Shown: piece by piece, positions 46,609 to 58,514 of the stretch
Layout of the letters: the number at the start of each line of letters is the position of its first letter
Numbering within the stretch: the first letter of the stretch is position 1
DNA from: Grifola frondosa
Taxonomy: Eukaryota > Basidiomycota > Agaricomycetes > Polyporales > Grifolaceae
Length of the DNA stretch: 64,000 nt
Assembly (NCBI GenBank): GCA_001683735.1
Contig: LUGG01000004.1
Coordinates: 806,001-870,000, forward strand
Direction of reading: 5' to 3'
Notes under the pieces: generated by a model
Databases searched by the model: none
Seen by the model: the letters and a program-made list of their open reading frames with translations, nothing else
What the model was told of the DNA's origin: nothing
Program-made: the position numbers and the translations under genes

Positions 46609-49600
46609 CTACGCCGTTTCCACTTCGACACCTTCAATCACTCTGACACTAGTTGCTTCCACGATTGTGTTATACACGCCATCCGCAGCTGGAGTATGGT
46701 CAGAAATGAGATCAACATCAATTGGACGTCCGAGAAGTGCTTTGAGAATGATCAGTGCTCCCACTTTCGAGGAGACTAGGTTACCCTCTTTGCAAGATGG
46801 ACTATCGACACCTATATCCACGAACGTTCAGTACACGTCGCTGTAATACCCGACGCTAAGCTTACATGCAGCACATCCTTCCTCACATTGGCAGGATTCA
46901 ACTGTGTCGTGGGCATCGTAGAGGATGTCTGAGACTGCAAAGCCCGTCAACTCAACAGACCAGCCAACGTGCACCACAACATACCATGGTCAAAGGCTTT
47001 GACAGAGACACCTCCGGTCTTGCACGCTGGTTCATAGAAGACCAGTCTACAAGATGAATGAGACTATTGAACATGAGTTATGTGGTGGTAGCTCACCGTG
47101 CGGGCCGCTTTCTTTCTGACGCTGAGGCTTTGTACTCTTTCTCAGGCACCTTGCACTCCGTTCTCAAATCCGCGGCTAATGCGAAACGGTTCAAGAATGC
47201 ATGCTCAGCGGCATGGATCGCTTCTGCAGGATTAATTCCTGTGTTCTGCATCAGGTCAAGGATTTGCTTTGGTATATCCAGCCACATCCCGGCGGTATCG
47301 CGTTCCCAGGGTGGTGTATCGAGGTCGACGGCATCAATAATGGTCTTGTTCCTTTATCCAACAAGAATTGAGTTGCGAATTCATGCCAGAAGATAAGGCT
47401 TACCTCATCTTGAAATAACCTTGAAGTTCACTGCATTAGGATAGGTGTTTGGAGTAAACCACATGTAAATAGGCATACCGTATACAACTGTCTTTAATTC
47501 AACACCTGATCAGAAGTTTCATTGAGTACCAATTACCACCATAAAAACAGGAATCACATACGACCGTAGAATGCACGGTGGAGAGACCCTCTGATCTCTC
47601 TAATGCGATACGTCTGAACAGGATCGATGTTGGTGAAGTCCCTGTAGTAAAATTAACCACCGATCCATGCAGCGGCTTCAAGTAGACCTCACCGCGGTTC
47701 TGTGATCCAATTAACATCAGATCGGAGCAGTTTGGCCATCTTGGAGTCGTGGCTAACTTCTTGGACCTGGCGAACTCAATTTGAGACAGTTCCGGGGATT
47801 AATGGGTAGTTCATCTCACAATAAACGTCAGACCTTGGTGAATGAACTATACGTCACAGGGTAAGATACGTTATCAGTCGTATCATCATATAGTTACTTA
47901 CCACCGCGCCCTCATAGATCTCGAACAATGCTCTTGAGAGCTCGATCTCTTCAAGAATTCGGGCCACGCCTCCAGGTTTCCCAACCCTCGAGATGTCAAC
48001 GACACTGTACTTCTCTTCCTCAGCTCCCCGGATTGAGATATGTTTTGACGGAAAGGGAAGGAATTTTGGATGAGTATGATACCTGGCCATTGGCTGATAT
48101 GATTTTTGTCTTCTTATTATGATACAAGGAGTGCCACATACCAGCCATCCTTGTCTCGGATGAGCCGCGTTTCACACAATTCCTTTGTGAGAGGACCAAA
48201 GTACTTCTCGTCTTCTAATGACAAAGGCATTTCATGCCCAGCACATTGGAGGTGCGCCTCAAGGATGACCTTGCTGTCGAGATCAACGATCAGATCATTT
48301 GTGGGCTTGTCAAATAAATCTTCAGGGTTATTGATATAATGCTGGTCGATGGGGAGCGCATCTGCGACGAGAACAGCGAGTGCATCGCGTGCTCTGCGTC
48401 CTGCCCTACCAGCTCTTGACGCTGTTACGTGTCAATACGGTTCTACTCTCGCCGCGCACCAGCTACTCACAAAGCTAGCAAGTCCGCCCATGGGAAAGCC
48501 AAGCATGATAACTGCATCCAAGACACCTATGTCGACACCGAGCTCGAGAGCATTCGTTGCCACGATCCCGAGGAGCTTGCCCGAGAACGCTTCATTCTCT
48601 ATTCGCCGACGATCCTACTCAACATTCAACAGTGTGAAAGCAACAATCACAATTATGACGAACCTCCCGAGAATAGCCTGAACAAAACAGAATTCATATG
48701 AAGATTTATTTCATTTCAGGAAAAGATGAAAACGTACCTCCTCTGTACGACATGACTCTCTCAAGGATATCTAAGCGACCATCCGCAGTGAGCTCCGCTC
48801 TCAGCGTCTTCATAGCCTATCGAACATGGTAAGGACTGTCGTACACAATGCTCGATCAATCCTTGATCCTTACCAATTCACACGACTTCCGAATCTATTG
48901 ACATAGCCGATGAACTGGGTTAATATACTTCGAAACTATTTCGGTGACGTCTTACTCACTTTACAAAATAGTATCACTCGGACACCACGCCGTCATAAGA
49001 AATCTCATCAACTTCGTAGCCTCAGACATCGATTTAACCGTCCAAGACCGGGATCTAATGGATCTTTTAGTGGCGGGTTCCAGACAAGGAAATCTTTGTG
49101 GCCAGAGGGAGCCCCATCTTCGGTGATTTCTACGATGTCCTTTGCAAAACTCATCAGTCGAGCTGTACAACTAAGAGAATACACCCACTTCAATCCCAAA
49201 GATGTTCTTCATATGTTGTCTTGGCTTAGAAATTGTCGCACTGCATGATACAAAGCGTGATCTCCTGTCTAAATGTCGAAAATCGGCGGCTGATCGTATA
49301 CAATCGAATAAGAAACTCACTGCCGACTGCAGCACATACCCTACGAAACCGTCTCATCACCTGAGCTACATGACTGATCATGTATATTCATTCGTAGTGT
49401 TCATAGAAAATCATCACTGCAAACCAACCTTCCGAAGATGTTGAAATAATAGTGCAATTCATCGACGGCAACAAGCTTCAGGTTCTTGAGGAACCTGTCA
49501 CCAACATCAACGAGAACCAACAAATGTCAGATCCAGCTGGTACTCACCGTCGCCACAGATCCTCATGCGGTAGTATGGAAGCGTGTATCATGTCCTGAGG

Positions 49601-51583
49601 CGCATTAAGGGAAAGGTTTCATAATACGATAAGGTGATGGAACATACAAAGTTAGTAAAAATGATCGATGCGGTTTCTCTGATGCCTGCATGGGATTGAG
49701 AGTTATTCAAGCATTCGCGAAATTAGAGCCTACCTGCACGTTGCTCCTGCGGTGTATCACCATCGTATGTCGACACCTAATAAACGAAGTCATGAGGCGC
49801 TCTTCTCCTACAACAACTATCAACCTTGATGTGTTCAAGACCTCGACAAGAAAACAATAGCTGCTCGAGTGCCCCCTTTTGATCTTGCGCCAATGCCTAA
49901 CATTATAGCCCAAATAAGCTCTGAAGATGACAGGGATACTCATAGGTGTACCTTCGTAGGGTAGATGAACATGGCGGTTGAACGAGGATCCTCTTCAAGG
50001 GCTTGCAGCACAGGAACCTTAAATGCGCGTTACGTCGAAGTCAACAAGAGAGGAAACACACCATACCTGGTAAATAATGCTTTTGCCTGACGCCGTGCTC
50101 GTAGACACGATTACGCTCTTCCCTTCGAAAAGAGCAGTGATTGCAGCTACTTGGTGGGTGTATAGAGACGTGATCTTGCGTGAATCTGACAGCGCTTGAG
50201 CAATTGTATCTGATATCGGAGGATCCAAGGTGCCTATGATATATCCTCAGCAAAGGCACTATAGGAAATTTGAAAGTGTACCAATCTGTCCATCTTTGGT
50301 TTCGGTTTTCATTCTGTATGTGATCTGGTCTTTGTACCACTCCTGCTCTTGTAACTCATCTATGACGGCTTCTATTGTAGGTCGGTCTGCTGATTCAGGG
50401 ACAGTCTTGTATTTCCCTTTCCTGTCGCATTGAATAAGAGCCGATATCGAGCATTTGGATGTCGGGTGTATGGGAATGTGATCGCGAGCAGCAGCTTGTA
50501 ATAAGGCTACGGGATTTTCGTGTTCAGGAGTCGCTTGAAGAAGTCTGTAGGAATTTTAGATTCTCCACGCCCGGCTAGAACTTCCTGGATATACCCACTC
50601 GTTCACTGCATTGACGAAGCGATCATTTCGTCGCTCTATGAGTTTTTTGGTGGCAGTTGGGCTCAAGGTAGGTGGAAGGGCATAGGCAAACCTGTTACGG
50701 TCAGCACTTAGCAGATAGTTCCGTCACCGCGAGCATATGACATACCCAGGATTTGCATTTTTCTTTCCCCTAGCGTTGTCAACGAGATCTAAAACTAGAA
50801 CATGCTCATCTTCATCATCCGCAGCGTTCAAGCGCGAGCTTGACGCTCCTGCAGTGCTGAAGGCTGAATAGTCTGGAGAGCGTTCACGCGCAGAACTAAT
50901 CTGACTATCACCGTGGATTCGCAGCTCTACGCGTGGGGTGTATGCAAACTTTACTATATCAGGGAGTAATGCTCTATAATGAAGACGATTTGTCCCAAAA
51001 GAGCAAGACGCAGACAAGAAAAATGACTAACTTGAGTTCGGCAACTTTTGACAATTCCAGGGGACTATGAGCATCGGTTCATTACAATGGCTAGAAGGTT
51101 AATAGACAGCACCCACTGTTTTAGAAGTCCTTCTACAGAAGCACGAACGACCGGAAATGTGATAGCAAAATTCTTCCGCGAGGAACAAAACGCGAGGACT
51201 GTGTTGAGCGCCTGCGAAGAAACGGCTTCTGTTACGACGTTCCCAAGTACCAATGGAAATGAATACATACTCTGAACACCTGTTAAACGGCATTCGCATA
51301 GTTCTATTTAGTGTCTGAGCGATTCCACTTCCTTGTACGACCTTGAATAACTGTAGACGTGGGCTCAATAACGTACATAACACTACAATTATAAATTACG
51401 TACAGACTCAAAATATTCTGGCCACAGTCTAACATCTTGTCCGCCAGCCTTGGTCTTGGTGGATTTGGTGACGCGTGGTTTCTTGACGGGCACAGATTTC
51501 TCTTCTCCTGACGGTAGAATCCTTTTCCGATTGCGCTGTGCAGTGCTTGAATTATTCGCAGGCGGACTGGGTGTCTTTTGCAT
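46609..51583 (-). CDS. HRQ1: RecQ4-like DNA helicase HRQ1
   Basis: 3'-5' superfamily 2 helicase for crosslink repair and telomere maintenance; nuclear. N-terminus MQKTPSPPANNSSTAQRNRK with a basic SVPVKKPRVTKSTKT signal. Helicase motifs in order: SLYTHQVAAITALFEGKSVI (Q/0), VIVSTSTASGKSIIYQ (Walker A), AMFIYPTKALAQDQ (Ia), FTNFDMIHASILPH, LVAVDELHYYF (motif II, DELH), SCSATISKP (III), GIVATNALELGVDIG (V), RQQAGRAGRRARDALAV (VI). C-terminal DUF1998-type cluster CQCEEGCAACVDSPSCKEGN, which holds the four-Cys zinc site typical of HRQ1. Length about 1.2 thousand aa with over fifteen introns. Stop TAG 46609-46611; start at 51581-51583. Confidence 0.9.
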
Positions 51584-51814
51584 GTCGTCTGACTATGCGT
51601 GGTGACCGAGTTAGGAGTGAATGTGAATTGCACGATCAACTTTGTGGCGGGATGTCACGAACAGTCACATTCTGCGTGCCCATACGCGTAACGTAGTCAC
51701 GTCTTGATTTCTTCTATCATCACGTCGCTGTACTCTAAGCTGGTATGGGATTTCTGTCTTCTCTGGTTCAGACATTAGCTCATCCGGAACGAAAGGTGTA
51801 GGCTAGGCTACACG
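51584..51814. promoter_or_regulatory. Divergent upstream region, HRQ1 / small protein gene
   Basis: About 230 bp. No TATA box seen; contains ACGCGTAACGTAG near 51684-51696. Shared regulation is possible, not shown. Confidence 0.3.
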
Positions 51815-52071
51815 ATGCATCCATCTCTTGCTCGTCTGGTCCGGGTCGTTCCTAGATCACAAGTCCCCGTGCGCTTCATCCTCTCCCTGAACCAGTACGC
51901 TCCGACGTGCATAAGCCGACACTCATCGAGATTTTGGAGAAGCGGAAAGAGGACGCTGGAGATAGATATCCCTCAAATATACGAATAGAACCAGTCCTGT
52001 CGAAGAAGACACTTCGAGGCATCCCTAAGGATGCGAGAGTTGAACTTGTGTCTTTGTTGAAGGAGCACTGA
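51815..52071 (+). CDS. Small probably mitochondrial protein
   Basis: About 85 aa, too short for many gene callers. The N-terminus MHPSLARLVRVVPRSQVPVR is Arg-rich and lacks acidic residues, like a mitochondrial presequence. The remainder, HKPTLIEILEKRKEDAG, IEPVLSKKTLRGIPKDARVE and LVSLLKEH, looks like a conserved helical small protein, but I cannot name the family; a mitoribosomal or respiratory accessory role is a guess. A one-base loss near 51897-51905 separates the two halves (FILSLNQ to RSDVHKPT). Stop TGA 52069-52071. Starts 231 bp from HRQ1 in the opposite direction. Confidence 0.5.
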
Positions 52072-52345
52072 TATGCTCATCCATTCCCCTTACTCTCTAT
52101 GTACCAGTACGTCACTTGATTTCATATGAGGAGTTTCGCATTAATATTCGCAAAATATACGGTTGTAGAACACGGGCAGGCCTCTTGTCGACCGCTCGGA
52201 TCATTGCACTTTTCTATTACCCATGCTGGGCAATGCATTCGATCAACGCAAGGATGTTGGTCACTATTTGGTGGCGGAATATCACATTTCCCCTTGTCAT
52301 ACAAACAGTCTACGATATACATACAATTGCTCAGCTGTCCGTGTG

Positions 52346-53709
52346 TCACGCATGACTCTCTGGAATACTCTGTAATCGTCTTCTCCCATCCTTGAAAGTA
52401 TTCGTTAACAGCGCATTGAACTTATTTCTCTGTTGAACGTGAATCCCATGTCCGGTAACCTCCCACTCGACCAACTCCGCTTCAGGCATATGTTCTTTGA
52501 GATACCTGCTATTCCTGGGATCCACCAGATGATCTTCATCCCCAGTCACTATGACTACCTTCGGAATCGTTTCCGAAATCCTTCGCAGTCGTTCTGGAGA
52601 CACGTTGTGTGTCAAGGCAGCACCCATCTGTGAGATGGTGCCAAGTAACGTCTGGGGGCGTGTTAGTGCAATGCGTTTGCGATATTCCTGCAAATTCAAT
52701 TTAATAGACATTATACATACACGAAACACACTGCATTCCACCAACCTCTGTTTGAACTTCTCTATTCGTTCGCCCTTGGGAACCGTTGTCGGCTGGCTCA
52801 TCAAGCCATGTCTGCGGAAAGAGCATATCCAGTATTATGGGAATTTTCACCTCGGGATCGGTGATGGCCGTCAGCCTAGATAACGGAAACAACACGTCAG
52901 GTAAGGAGAATTGTTGGATTTCCATTGCCCAACGTACCTTGTCAGTGAAATCATGCCTTTCCACTGTCCCAAATTCAGCGTAGTTTTACGACATCAATGA
53001 TGGAACAAGACTGACAGAAGGAAGATTGTTCCAAGGTCTACCGCCCGAAGTAGTGACGGCGAGAGTCAAGGAAACAATGCGTTCCGGTATCTTAGTAGCG
53101 AGCTCTGAAAGTATCTCCGGGGTTAGATGAACAGTAGCATAGAATATTGTGCAAACCTTGAGCAATCATTCCTCCGAGAGATATGCCAACGACATGGACA
53201 TCTCGCGGAGCAGTCCAACCTATAAAGTCTAGTAAAGTCACGACGTCGTCCGCCATCCCACTCGTGCTTGGGTACGAGGATTAAAACATTACAAAGACCC
53301 AAGCTGTACAAATCGCGAACATACCTGTAAGGGCCTCTCGGTGCGCCGCTGTTCCCCACTCCTCTATTGTCGAAAACAAGTACGGAATACTCTGACAGGC
53401 GTCCAAAGTAATCTACTTGAGTCAACCATGCGAAGGAGCTACTGTTCAGACTGTGACACCTCCGGAGTCAGAAGGTTTCATCGCAGTAATAGCAAAATCC
53501 AATGTGTACCCCATTATGAACAGGACCTTCTCTGGCCCGTCGCCATGTTGTTCGAAGTACAAGGAATGGCTCTCCAGTGCATCTCCCTGGTTTCGGATCT
53601 GCGTCACTGGACACAGGCCCTTCCTCGTGCACGTAACAGGGTCAAACATCGTTGGAGGAGGTTGAACATCAGCTTCAGGCAGCGTATCTGACATTTCAAG
53701 GACTGGCAA
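52346..53709 (-). CDS. Alpha/beta-hydrolase fold protein
   Basis: Soluble serine hydrolase of unknown substrate. Start MPVLEMSDTLPEADVQPPPT, then LYFEQHGDGPEKVLFIMG, EYSVLVFDNRGVGNSGAPRG, nucleophile elbow DVHVVGISLGGMIAQ (Ser), KVVIVTGDEDHLVDPRNSRY (acid) and TGHGIHVQQRNKFNALL (His), ending RLQSIPESHA. The cap region has PLSRLTAITDPEVKIPIILD. About seven introns. All three catalytic residues are present. No context clue to the substrate; lies at the edge of the repeat-rich block. Confidence 0.85.
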
Positions 53710-55840
53710 GATTTAAGAACTCGTGGACTCGTTGCTACTTATGTTACGCTGGATCTTATCTTATCTACGTCCGATTTCGGCGGATTCCAGCCACTCCAAC
53801 TTCAAAATCAACTTCAATCCGAGGATTCAAACCCAGTCAGAATTGACAATATCCGCAAGAATCTCGAGTAATCCTGAGTGAATGCTCGATCGAGTTTATT
53901 AAGGATTGGAATTTTACCGGTTTACACCAAGCACGATTGGCGAAATACAATCATTCGCAGTCCTAAATAATGTTTCTGTCTCAATTTTTATGCTGGATTA
54001 CTGGTAATATTGCATTCAAGCAATCCATTCAAATCTAGAATAAACTACAACAACTGCCATCTGATGATACGCATGCAATACACGCCCCAATATCTTTGCG
54101 ATTTTATTGCTTATTCTTATGCAACACAGAGATAATGCAAAAAGGACCATATTCGCAATATTGGTGCATCACACGACACCGAGAACTATTCGCAGTCCAA
54201 GAATACCACGGTTCTTGTCTTTGCAGCACACACGTGTTGCGATTGGACTGATTGGCTTCGCATCTTAACAATACTTCATTGTTGGGAGTTCCTGGACCCT
54301 CGCAAACACTTTAGACATGTGTTGCAGCCATGCATCACCGGAGTGTTATCATATCGCAGCCACTATTGTTATTAGGCACATACCAGTCTGCATCTGAAAC
54401 ATGATGTATCACACCTCCTCTAGACGCCCCGAGAAGACCGTGCATTTACCCACATATACATTCGCATCTTTCACGTGCTGGTGTGGTGCATATCTAAACA
54501 TGTCTACGATATTTCACAGGATATGCATCAGGAAAAAATTCTGACCCAGTAGTGCTACAGCTTGCAACATAGTTGCTGTAGTGCGTGTTGCTGTTCCTCT
54601 ACTATATTGTGCAACTGTAGCAGTATGCTTCAGCTCTGTTGCGCACTGTAGCAACCTCTATCTACTATATAGCACAATATAAACTTGCATCAACCAGTCA
54701 CTTTTAACAGATGTAGAAACATTATTATAACATGTTTTTTAATTTGATCTATGATTGTGTCATAGCATCCAGCTGAAAATCATAATATAAGTGCCAAAAA
54801 CAAAAAGTACATTTGTCCTTGTACCAGGTTTGAACCCGGCACATCTACAGCCATCCACCACTTTTCTTAACTCCAACAGCTCCATAACCACTTCACCATC
54901 TGAACATGCAAATTTGATAATGTACATAAATAATAACACAGATAAAATGGACTTAGAACTTTTTTCGAAGCACTCCTCTCTCTTCATCAATCTGAAGTTA
55001 ATGAATATGCTCTTTGTTTGTAAATTAATGCCAAGTGGTGATTGTTTCAAGGTTTTAGAATAACATAGGATGCTATATTGTTAACCAATCCCATATACAC
55101 AGTCAGCAATAAATATTATATAAAGCCCAAGTTACTTTAGTAGCAGGCAAGATTCTCAGAGGACCACCTTAAGCAACAGTAGATTCCCCTTCTATCAACA
55201 GTAGGCTCTATAGTGCTGGCTCGGAACTATATCAGCTATAGTAGACTACAGGTGCTATCACTGTAAACTATATTGCACTATGGTGCATACACTTCATCCT
55301 ACATTGTGCTACCATAGCTACTAGAGTCCTATATAGACTTGGCTGAGTGCAACAGCCTTAGAACTACTTTCCTGATGTGTTTACCGTGACATAGTTGTGA
55401 TAGACTTACCACATACCTTGCAATCACTTCGCGTTTCAGATATGAAGAGTAGCTTACAAAAGACTCATGTACAATATGATATGAATCAGATAGGAGTTTC
55501 CTCCACAAGTACAGAGTACAAAATCGTCGGCTTCACTTGCGATCGCGTCCACTCTACACTAAAGCTCTTCTCACACTGCGATACTGTGACCGCAACACTT
55601 GCGACTATACAAATAAACCATCATACACACTGCGACTTCAAACCTGTGATCGAGGAGACCTCTTTAGTTGCGATACATGCGGAGTGTGCGAAGAACCCAT
55701 TTTGCTAAGTATTTCTTCCATATAGTTCTGTGTTTCTTTTACTTCAGAAACATGCAATTTACTTGCGAATCGCGAGCATAATCGATTATACAACTCAGTG
55801 CAAGGGACCTCTGTGGGGAATCGAGAGCCCATTCATGCTG
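53710..55840. repeat. AT-rich, dyad-rich repeat region without genes
   Basis: 2.1 kb without a supported gene. Base composition shifts to AT-rich. Blocks 54545-54690 and 55140-55350 are full of short self-complementary words such as CTATAGTAG, TAGTGCTA, TTGTGCTA and TGTAGCA, partly in inverted order between the two blocks, as in a decayed MITE-like element. From 55520 to 55700 there is a degenerate series of TGCGAT/TGCGACT words. Boundaries are approximate. Confidence 0.5.
54820..54906 (-). repeat. tRNA-like sequence with Pol III A and B boxes (SINE-like)
   Basis: On the minus strand, TGGTGAAGTGG (54888-54898) fits the A box TRGYNNARNNG and GGTTCAAACC (54827-54836) fits the B box GGTTCRANNCC, 52 bp apart. 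The acceptor and T stems do not pair properly (mismatches at two of five T-stem positions), so it is not a working tRNA gene; a tRNA-derived SINE head or tRNA relic is more likely. Confidence 0.35.
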
Positions 55841-55934
55841 TATCTTGTTGCTACTAACTTTACAATTTATAGGATACATATTTGTGTTTTATAGATCAGA
55901 GTTGGCGAGAGAGTATCACCGGCCCAATCTGATA

Positions 55935-56110
55935 GCTCCTATCCTCCCCCACTGCCTGCTGCTGCCCGCTGTTGCCTGCTCCCCACTACCCACTCCCCAT
56001 GCCCTGCTGCTCCCCATGCCCTGCTACTCCCCACTGCTCCCTGCTCCCCATTGCCCACTGCCCGCTACTCCCCACTCCCCGCTCCCATCCCTCATGCCCA
56101 TGCTCCTTGT
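55935..56110 (+). repeat. C-rich degenerate minisatellite
   Basis: Imperfect tandem units built from CCCCATGCCCTGCTGCTC / CCCACTGCCCGCTACTC words, strongly strand-biased (C on plus). No coding meaning seen. Confidence 0.8.
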
Positions 56111-56199
56111 TGTAGTACAATGTGTAACAGTGTGCTGTAGACACAATATATCTTTCAGTCTGCCCAAACGTATGAGTGATTCGAGACTCACCAGACAAA

Positions 56200-58514
56200 T
56201 TACCTAGGAAGTGCTCTTGGATGCTGCGAGCACATCCGTTTTTTGCTAAACATCGAATCAGTGATACTTCCGAAGACATAAGAGTACGGCTGGTGCATCT
56301 GTGCAGCCATGAGCGAGAATTTCTGTGAATCTGAGTTAGAGTACTACAGTGTGGCATTGAGATGTTGAGTACGTACCTCTCCATGTGATAATATCTTGTA
56401 GTAGTTGTCGAATTCTTTCTTCATTCTAGTGAAATTAGCCACAATCCAGTCCTTCACACATAGATTCCTAGAACGCGGCAAGGTGAGTATTACTTCACAA
56501 GGTGTGGTGGCACTTACTTTGGAGTTATAGAACCTGGAGGCCATTGCTTCGCCATCCCTTTTGCTTTGCACATGTTCTTAGCATCCGTGAAAGATGGAAT
56601 AGTGGGCAATGTTGTGGTGGGTGATACCGTGGATAGTGGGGTGCTGCGAATGGGGTAACAGACATAGTGGCGGGCAGTGTGATGGTGGGTGCAGCGGTGA
56701 GTGGAGGTGCTGCGTCGGGTGAAGGTGCTACATCTGGTGAAGGTGCTGTGTCCAGTGAAGGTCCTGCATTAGGGCAGGTCCTATAGTGGATGATGGCATG
56801 GTGGTGGGCGAGGCAGCCACATTGGTTCCCAATGCTGATATTATAGGCTGTGGTGCCTGTAGGGATATCGAGGATGAGAACACAATAGATGGCCTGTAGT
56901 AAAACAAGTTAACAAGGAATAGAATAGTGCTATTAGGATTGCTCACAGTGGGTTCACTGGCTGCACATGAGTTTAAATCAATGGTTGAATAGATATGATG
57001 AAGACCAAGATGCACTCACTGTAATGATGGGCTGCTTGCCATTTGCAACTGCACTTAGGCAGTGCGGAGAGTTGTACACAGTGTTTGAACTACTGGTGAT
57101 GGTCTTCTGGCTCTCAACAACTGCCTGCTTCTTCAATGGTGGGCCATTTGATGTATCTGAGGTATGCTTCCTCTTGATGGTGGTGGTGGTGTCGGTAGCG
57201 GCAGCATCATCATCCAGAACCTCACCATTGCTGGGAGGCTCCTTCTTAGTGCACCTTTCAGACTTGCAGCTTTGCTTCTGCCACCATTGTGAGTAGTTGT
57301 CGAACACGACCTGGTCTGCCTTCCAATCCCCTGCACAAAGACGAAGCTCAAAATATTTGCAGGCCATTTCATGGCGGAAATGTTCTGCGAGATCGACGGG
57401 AGCCTGGCTTCAGAATGTGGGTGCCCGGCCAGTTGAGTGGACCCGCAACCAAAAGCACCTTGCAAAATCTCGAATTTCCGAGCAGCAGTGACCATCAACT
57501 GCCTCACCATGTTTGTTCTCAATGTACAACCCACATACATTGATACCAAGTGATGTGCACCGACTGCCACGTTGGCGCAGTGGGGCATCACCCACCATGT
57601 CACCGATCGTGGTACTATGGCTCTTGCTGGCCTTCACATAGTTGGCCTTGGTCCAATACTTCACCTGGTACTGTGTTATTAACACACAATGTACATAGTT
57701 ATTGAGACATGCACCTTCGGGTAGTTCTCCCTTTGAGGAGCCAGTGGGATAGCGTCTCGGATGCCAGACTGGGTTACAGTGGACGAATCAACCATGCAAT
57801 TGGCCAACACCACAAAAATGATCCTAAAATGATATGAAATGTAGTATTAGCATCTGTATATACTCATAGAAAATAAGAGATACTCGATTTGTGCCTCAAT
57901 ATCCTGCAATTTGGTGAATGTCATATGGTGGAGGTGACTATATACATGCCAAAGCAAGTCAGTTGACTGTGTAAAGTATGTAGATGAATGAGATCTCACC
58001 GAAGATCATAATTCTCCTTGTGGAGTTGCTTGTTCTGGTCATAAAGTCTTCTGTTCATATTCTGTAGATTCAAGACAGAGGGAGTGCGAGAATAGGGCAT
58101 GTTGGGCAGGTTGGAATTGCTGATATCATTGAGTCTTGATGAAATGAATGAGTTCGATGGTTGAATGTATCTAGACTCTGAGATGGAGTGGTGATAAGCC
58201 TCATTTGAGGCAAAAGTGGTGCTCAATGTAACGGAGCAAGAGTGCAACTCGGACTCCGAGTAACATGGGTGAACATCAAGAGACTCGGTGAAATCTTCAG
58301 AAAGACAAGAAGGCTGAAAATTGTGGAATGTGGGCATATTAGAGGCAGAAGGGCAATTAGAATCCATTTGGCACATGGGAGGAGGACAGATGTGGGTGCA
58401 TGTGGACGCATTGCATCCTACAACATGACCATGTGACATGCACTTATCCAATCGCACAAAGTCCTTAACTATCCTCATTATTGATTTACTGCTTGCTATG
58501 ACTACTGTCGACAT
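56200..58514 (-). pseudogene. Multi-exon gene of unknown function, probably a repetitive basidiomycete family, with in-frame stop
   Basis: I cannot assign a function. Spliced reading from ATG 58512-58514: MSTVVIASSKSIMRIVKDFV, a Cys/His-containing stretch (CMSHGHVVGCNASTCTHICP), NLQNMNRRLYDQNKQLHKEN (coiled coil), KLQDIEAQIEIIFVVLANCM, a central conserved-looking domain (YWTKANYVKASKSHSTTIGD, NVCGLYIENKHGEAVDG, SEIRDFARCFWLRVHSTGRA, MACKYFELRLCAGDWKADQV, NYSQWW), a Lys-rich KRKHTSDTSNGPPLKKQ, a Pro/Ala-rich repeat, and a C-terminal NLCVKDWIVANFTRMKKEFD ending ALPR at TAA 56200-56202. Introns are of normal size with clean GT..AG ends. TGA at 57410-57412 sits where TGG (APTFW) is expected; one base is missing near 56768-56774. 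Could be an active gene with sequence errors or a decayed copy. Confidence 0.5.
56690..56770 (-). repeat. 18-bp coding tandem repeat (Ala-Pro-Ser-Pro-Asp)
   Basis: Four imperfect units of GGTGAAGGTGCTGC(G/A)TC on plus, encoding APSPDV/APSPDA/TAPS on minus inside the unknown gene. Confidence 0.65.

Noticed and set aside
55935..56110. CRISPR-like array
   Set aside because: The units are contiguous, degenerate and C-rich with no unique spacers, and this is a eukaryotic genome.
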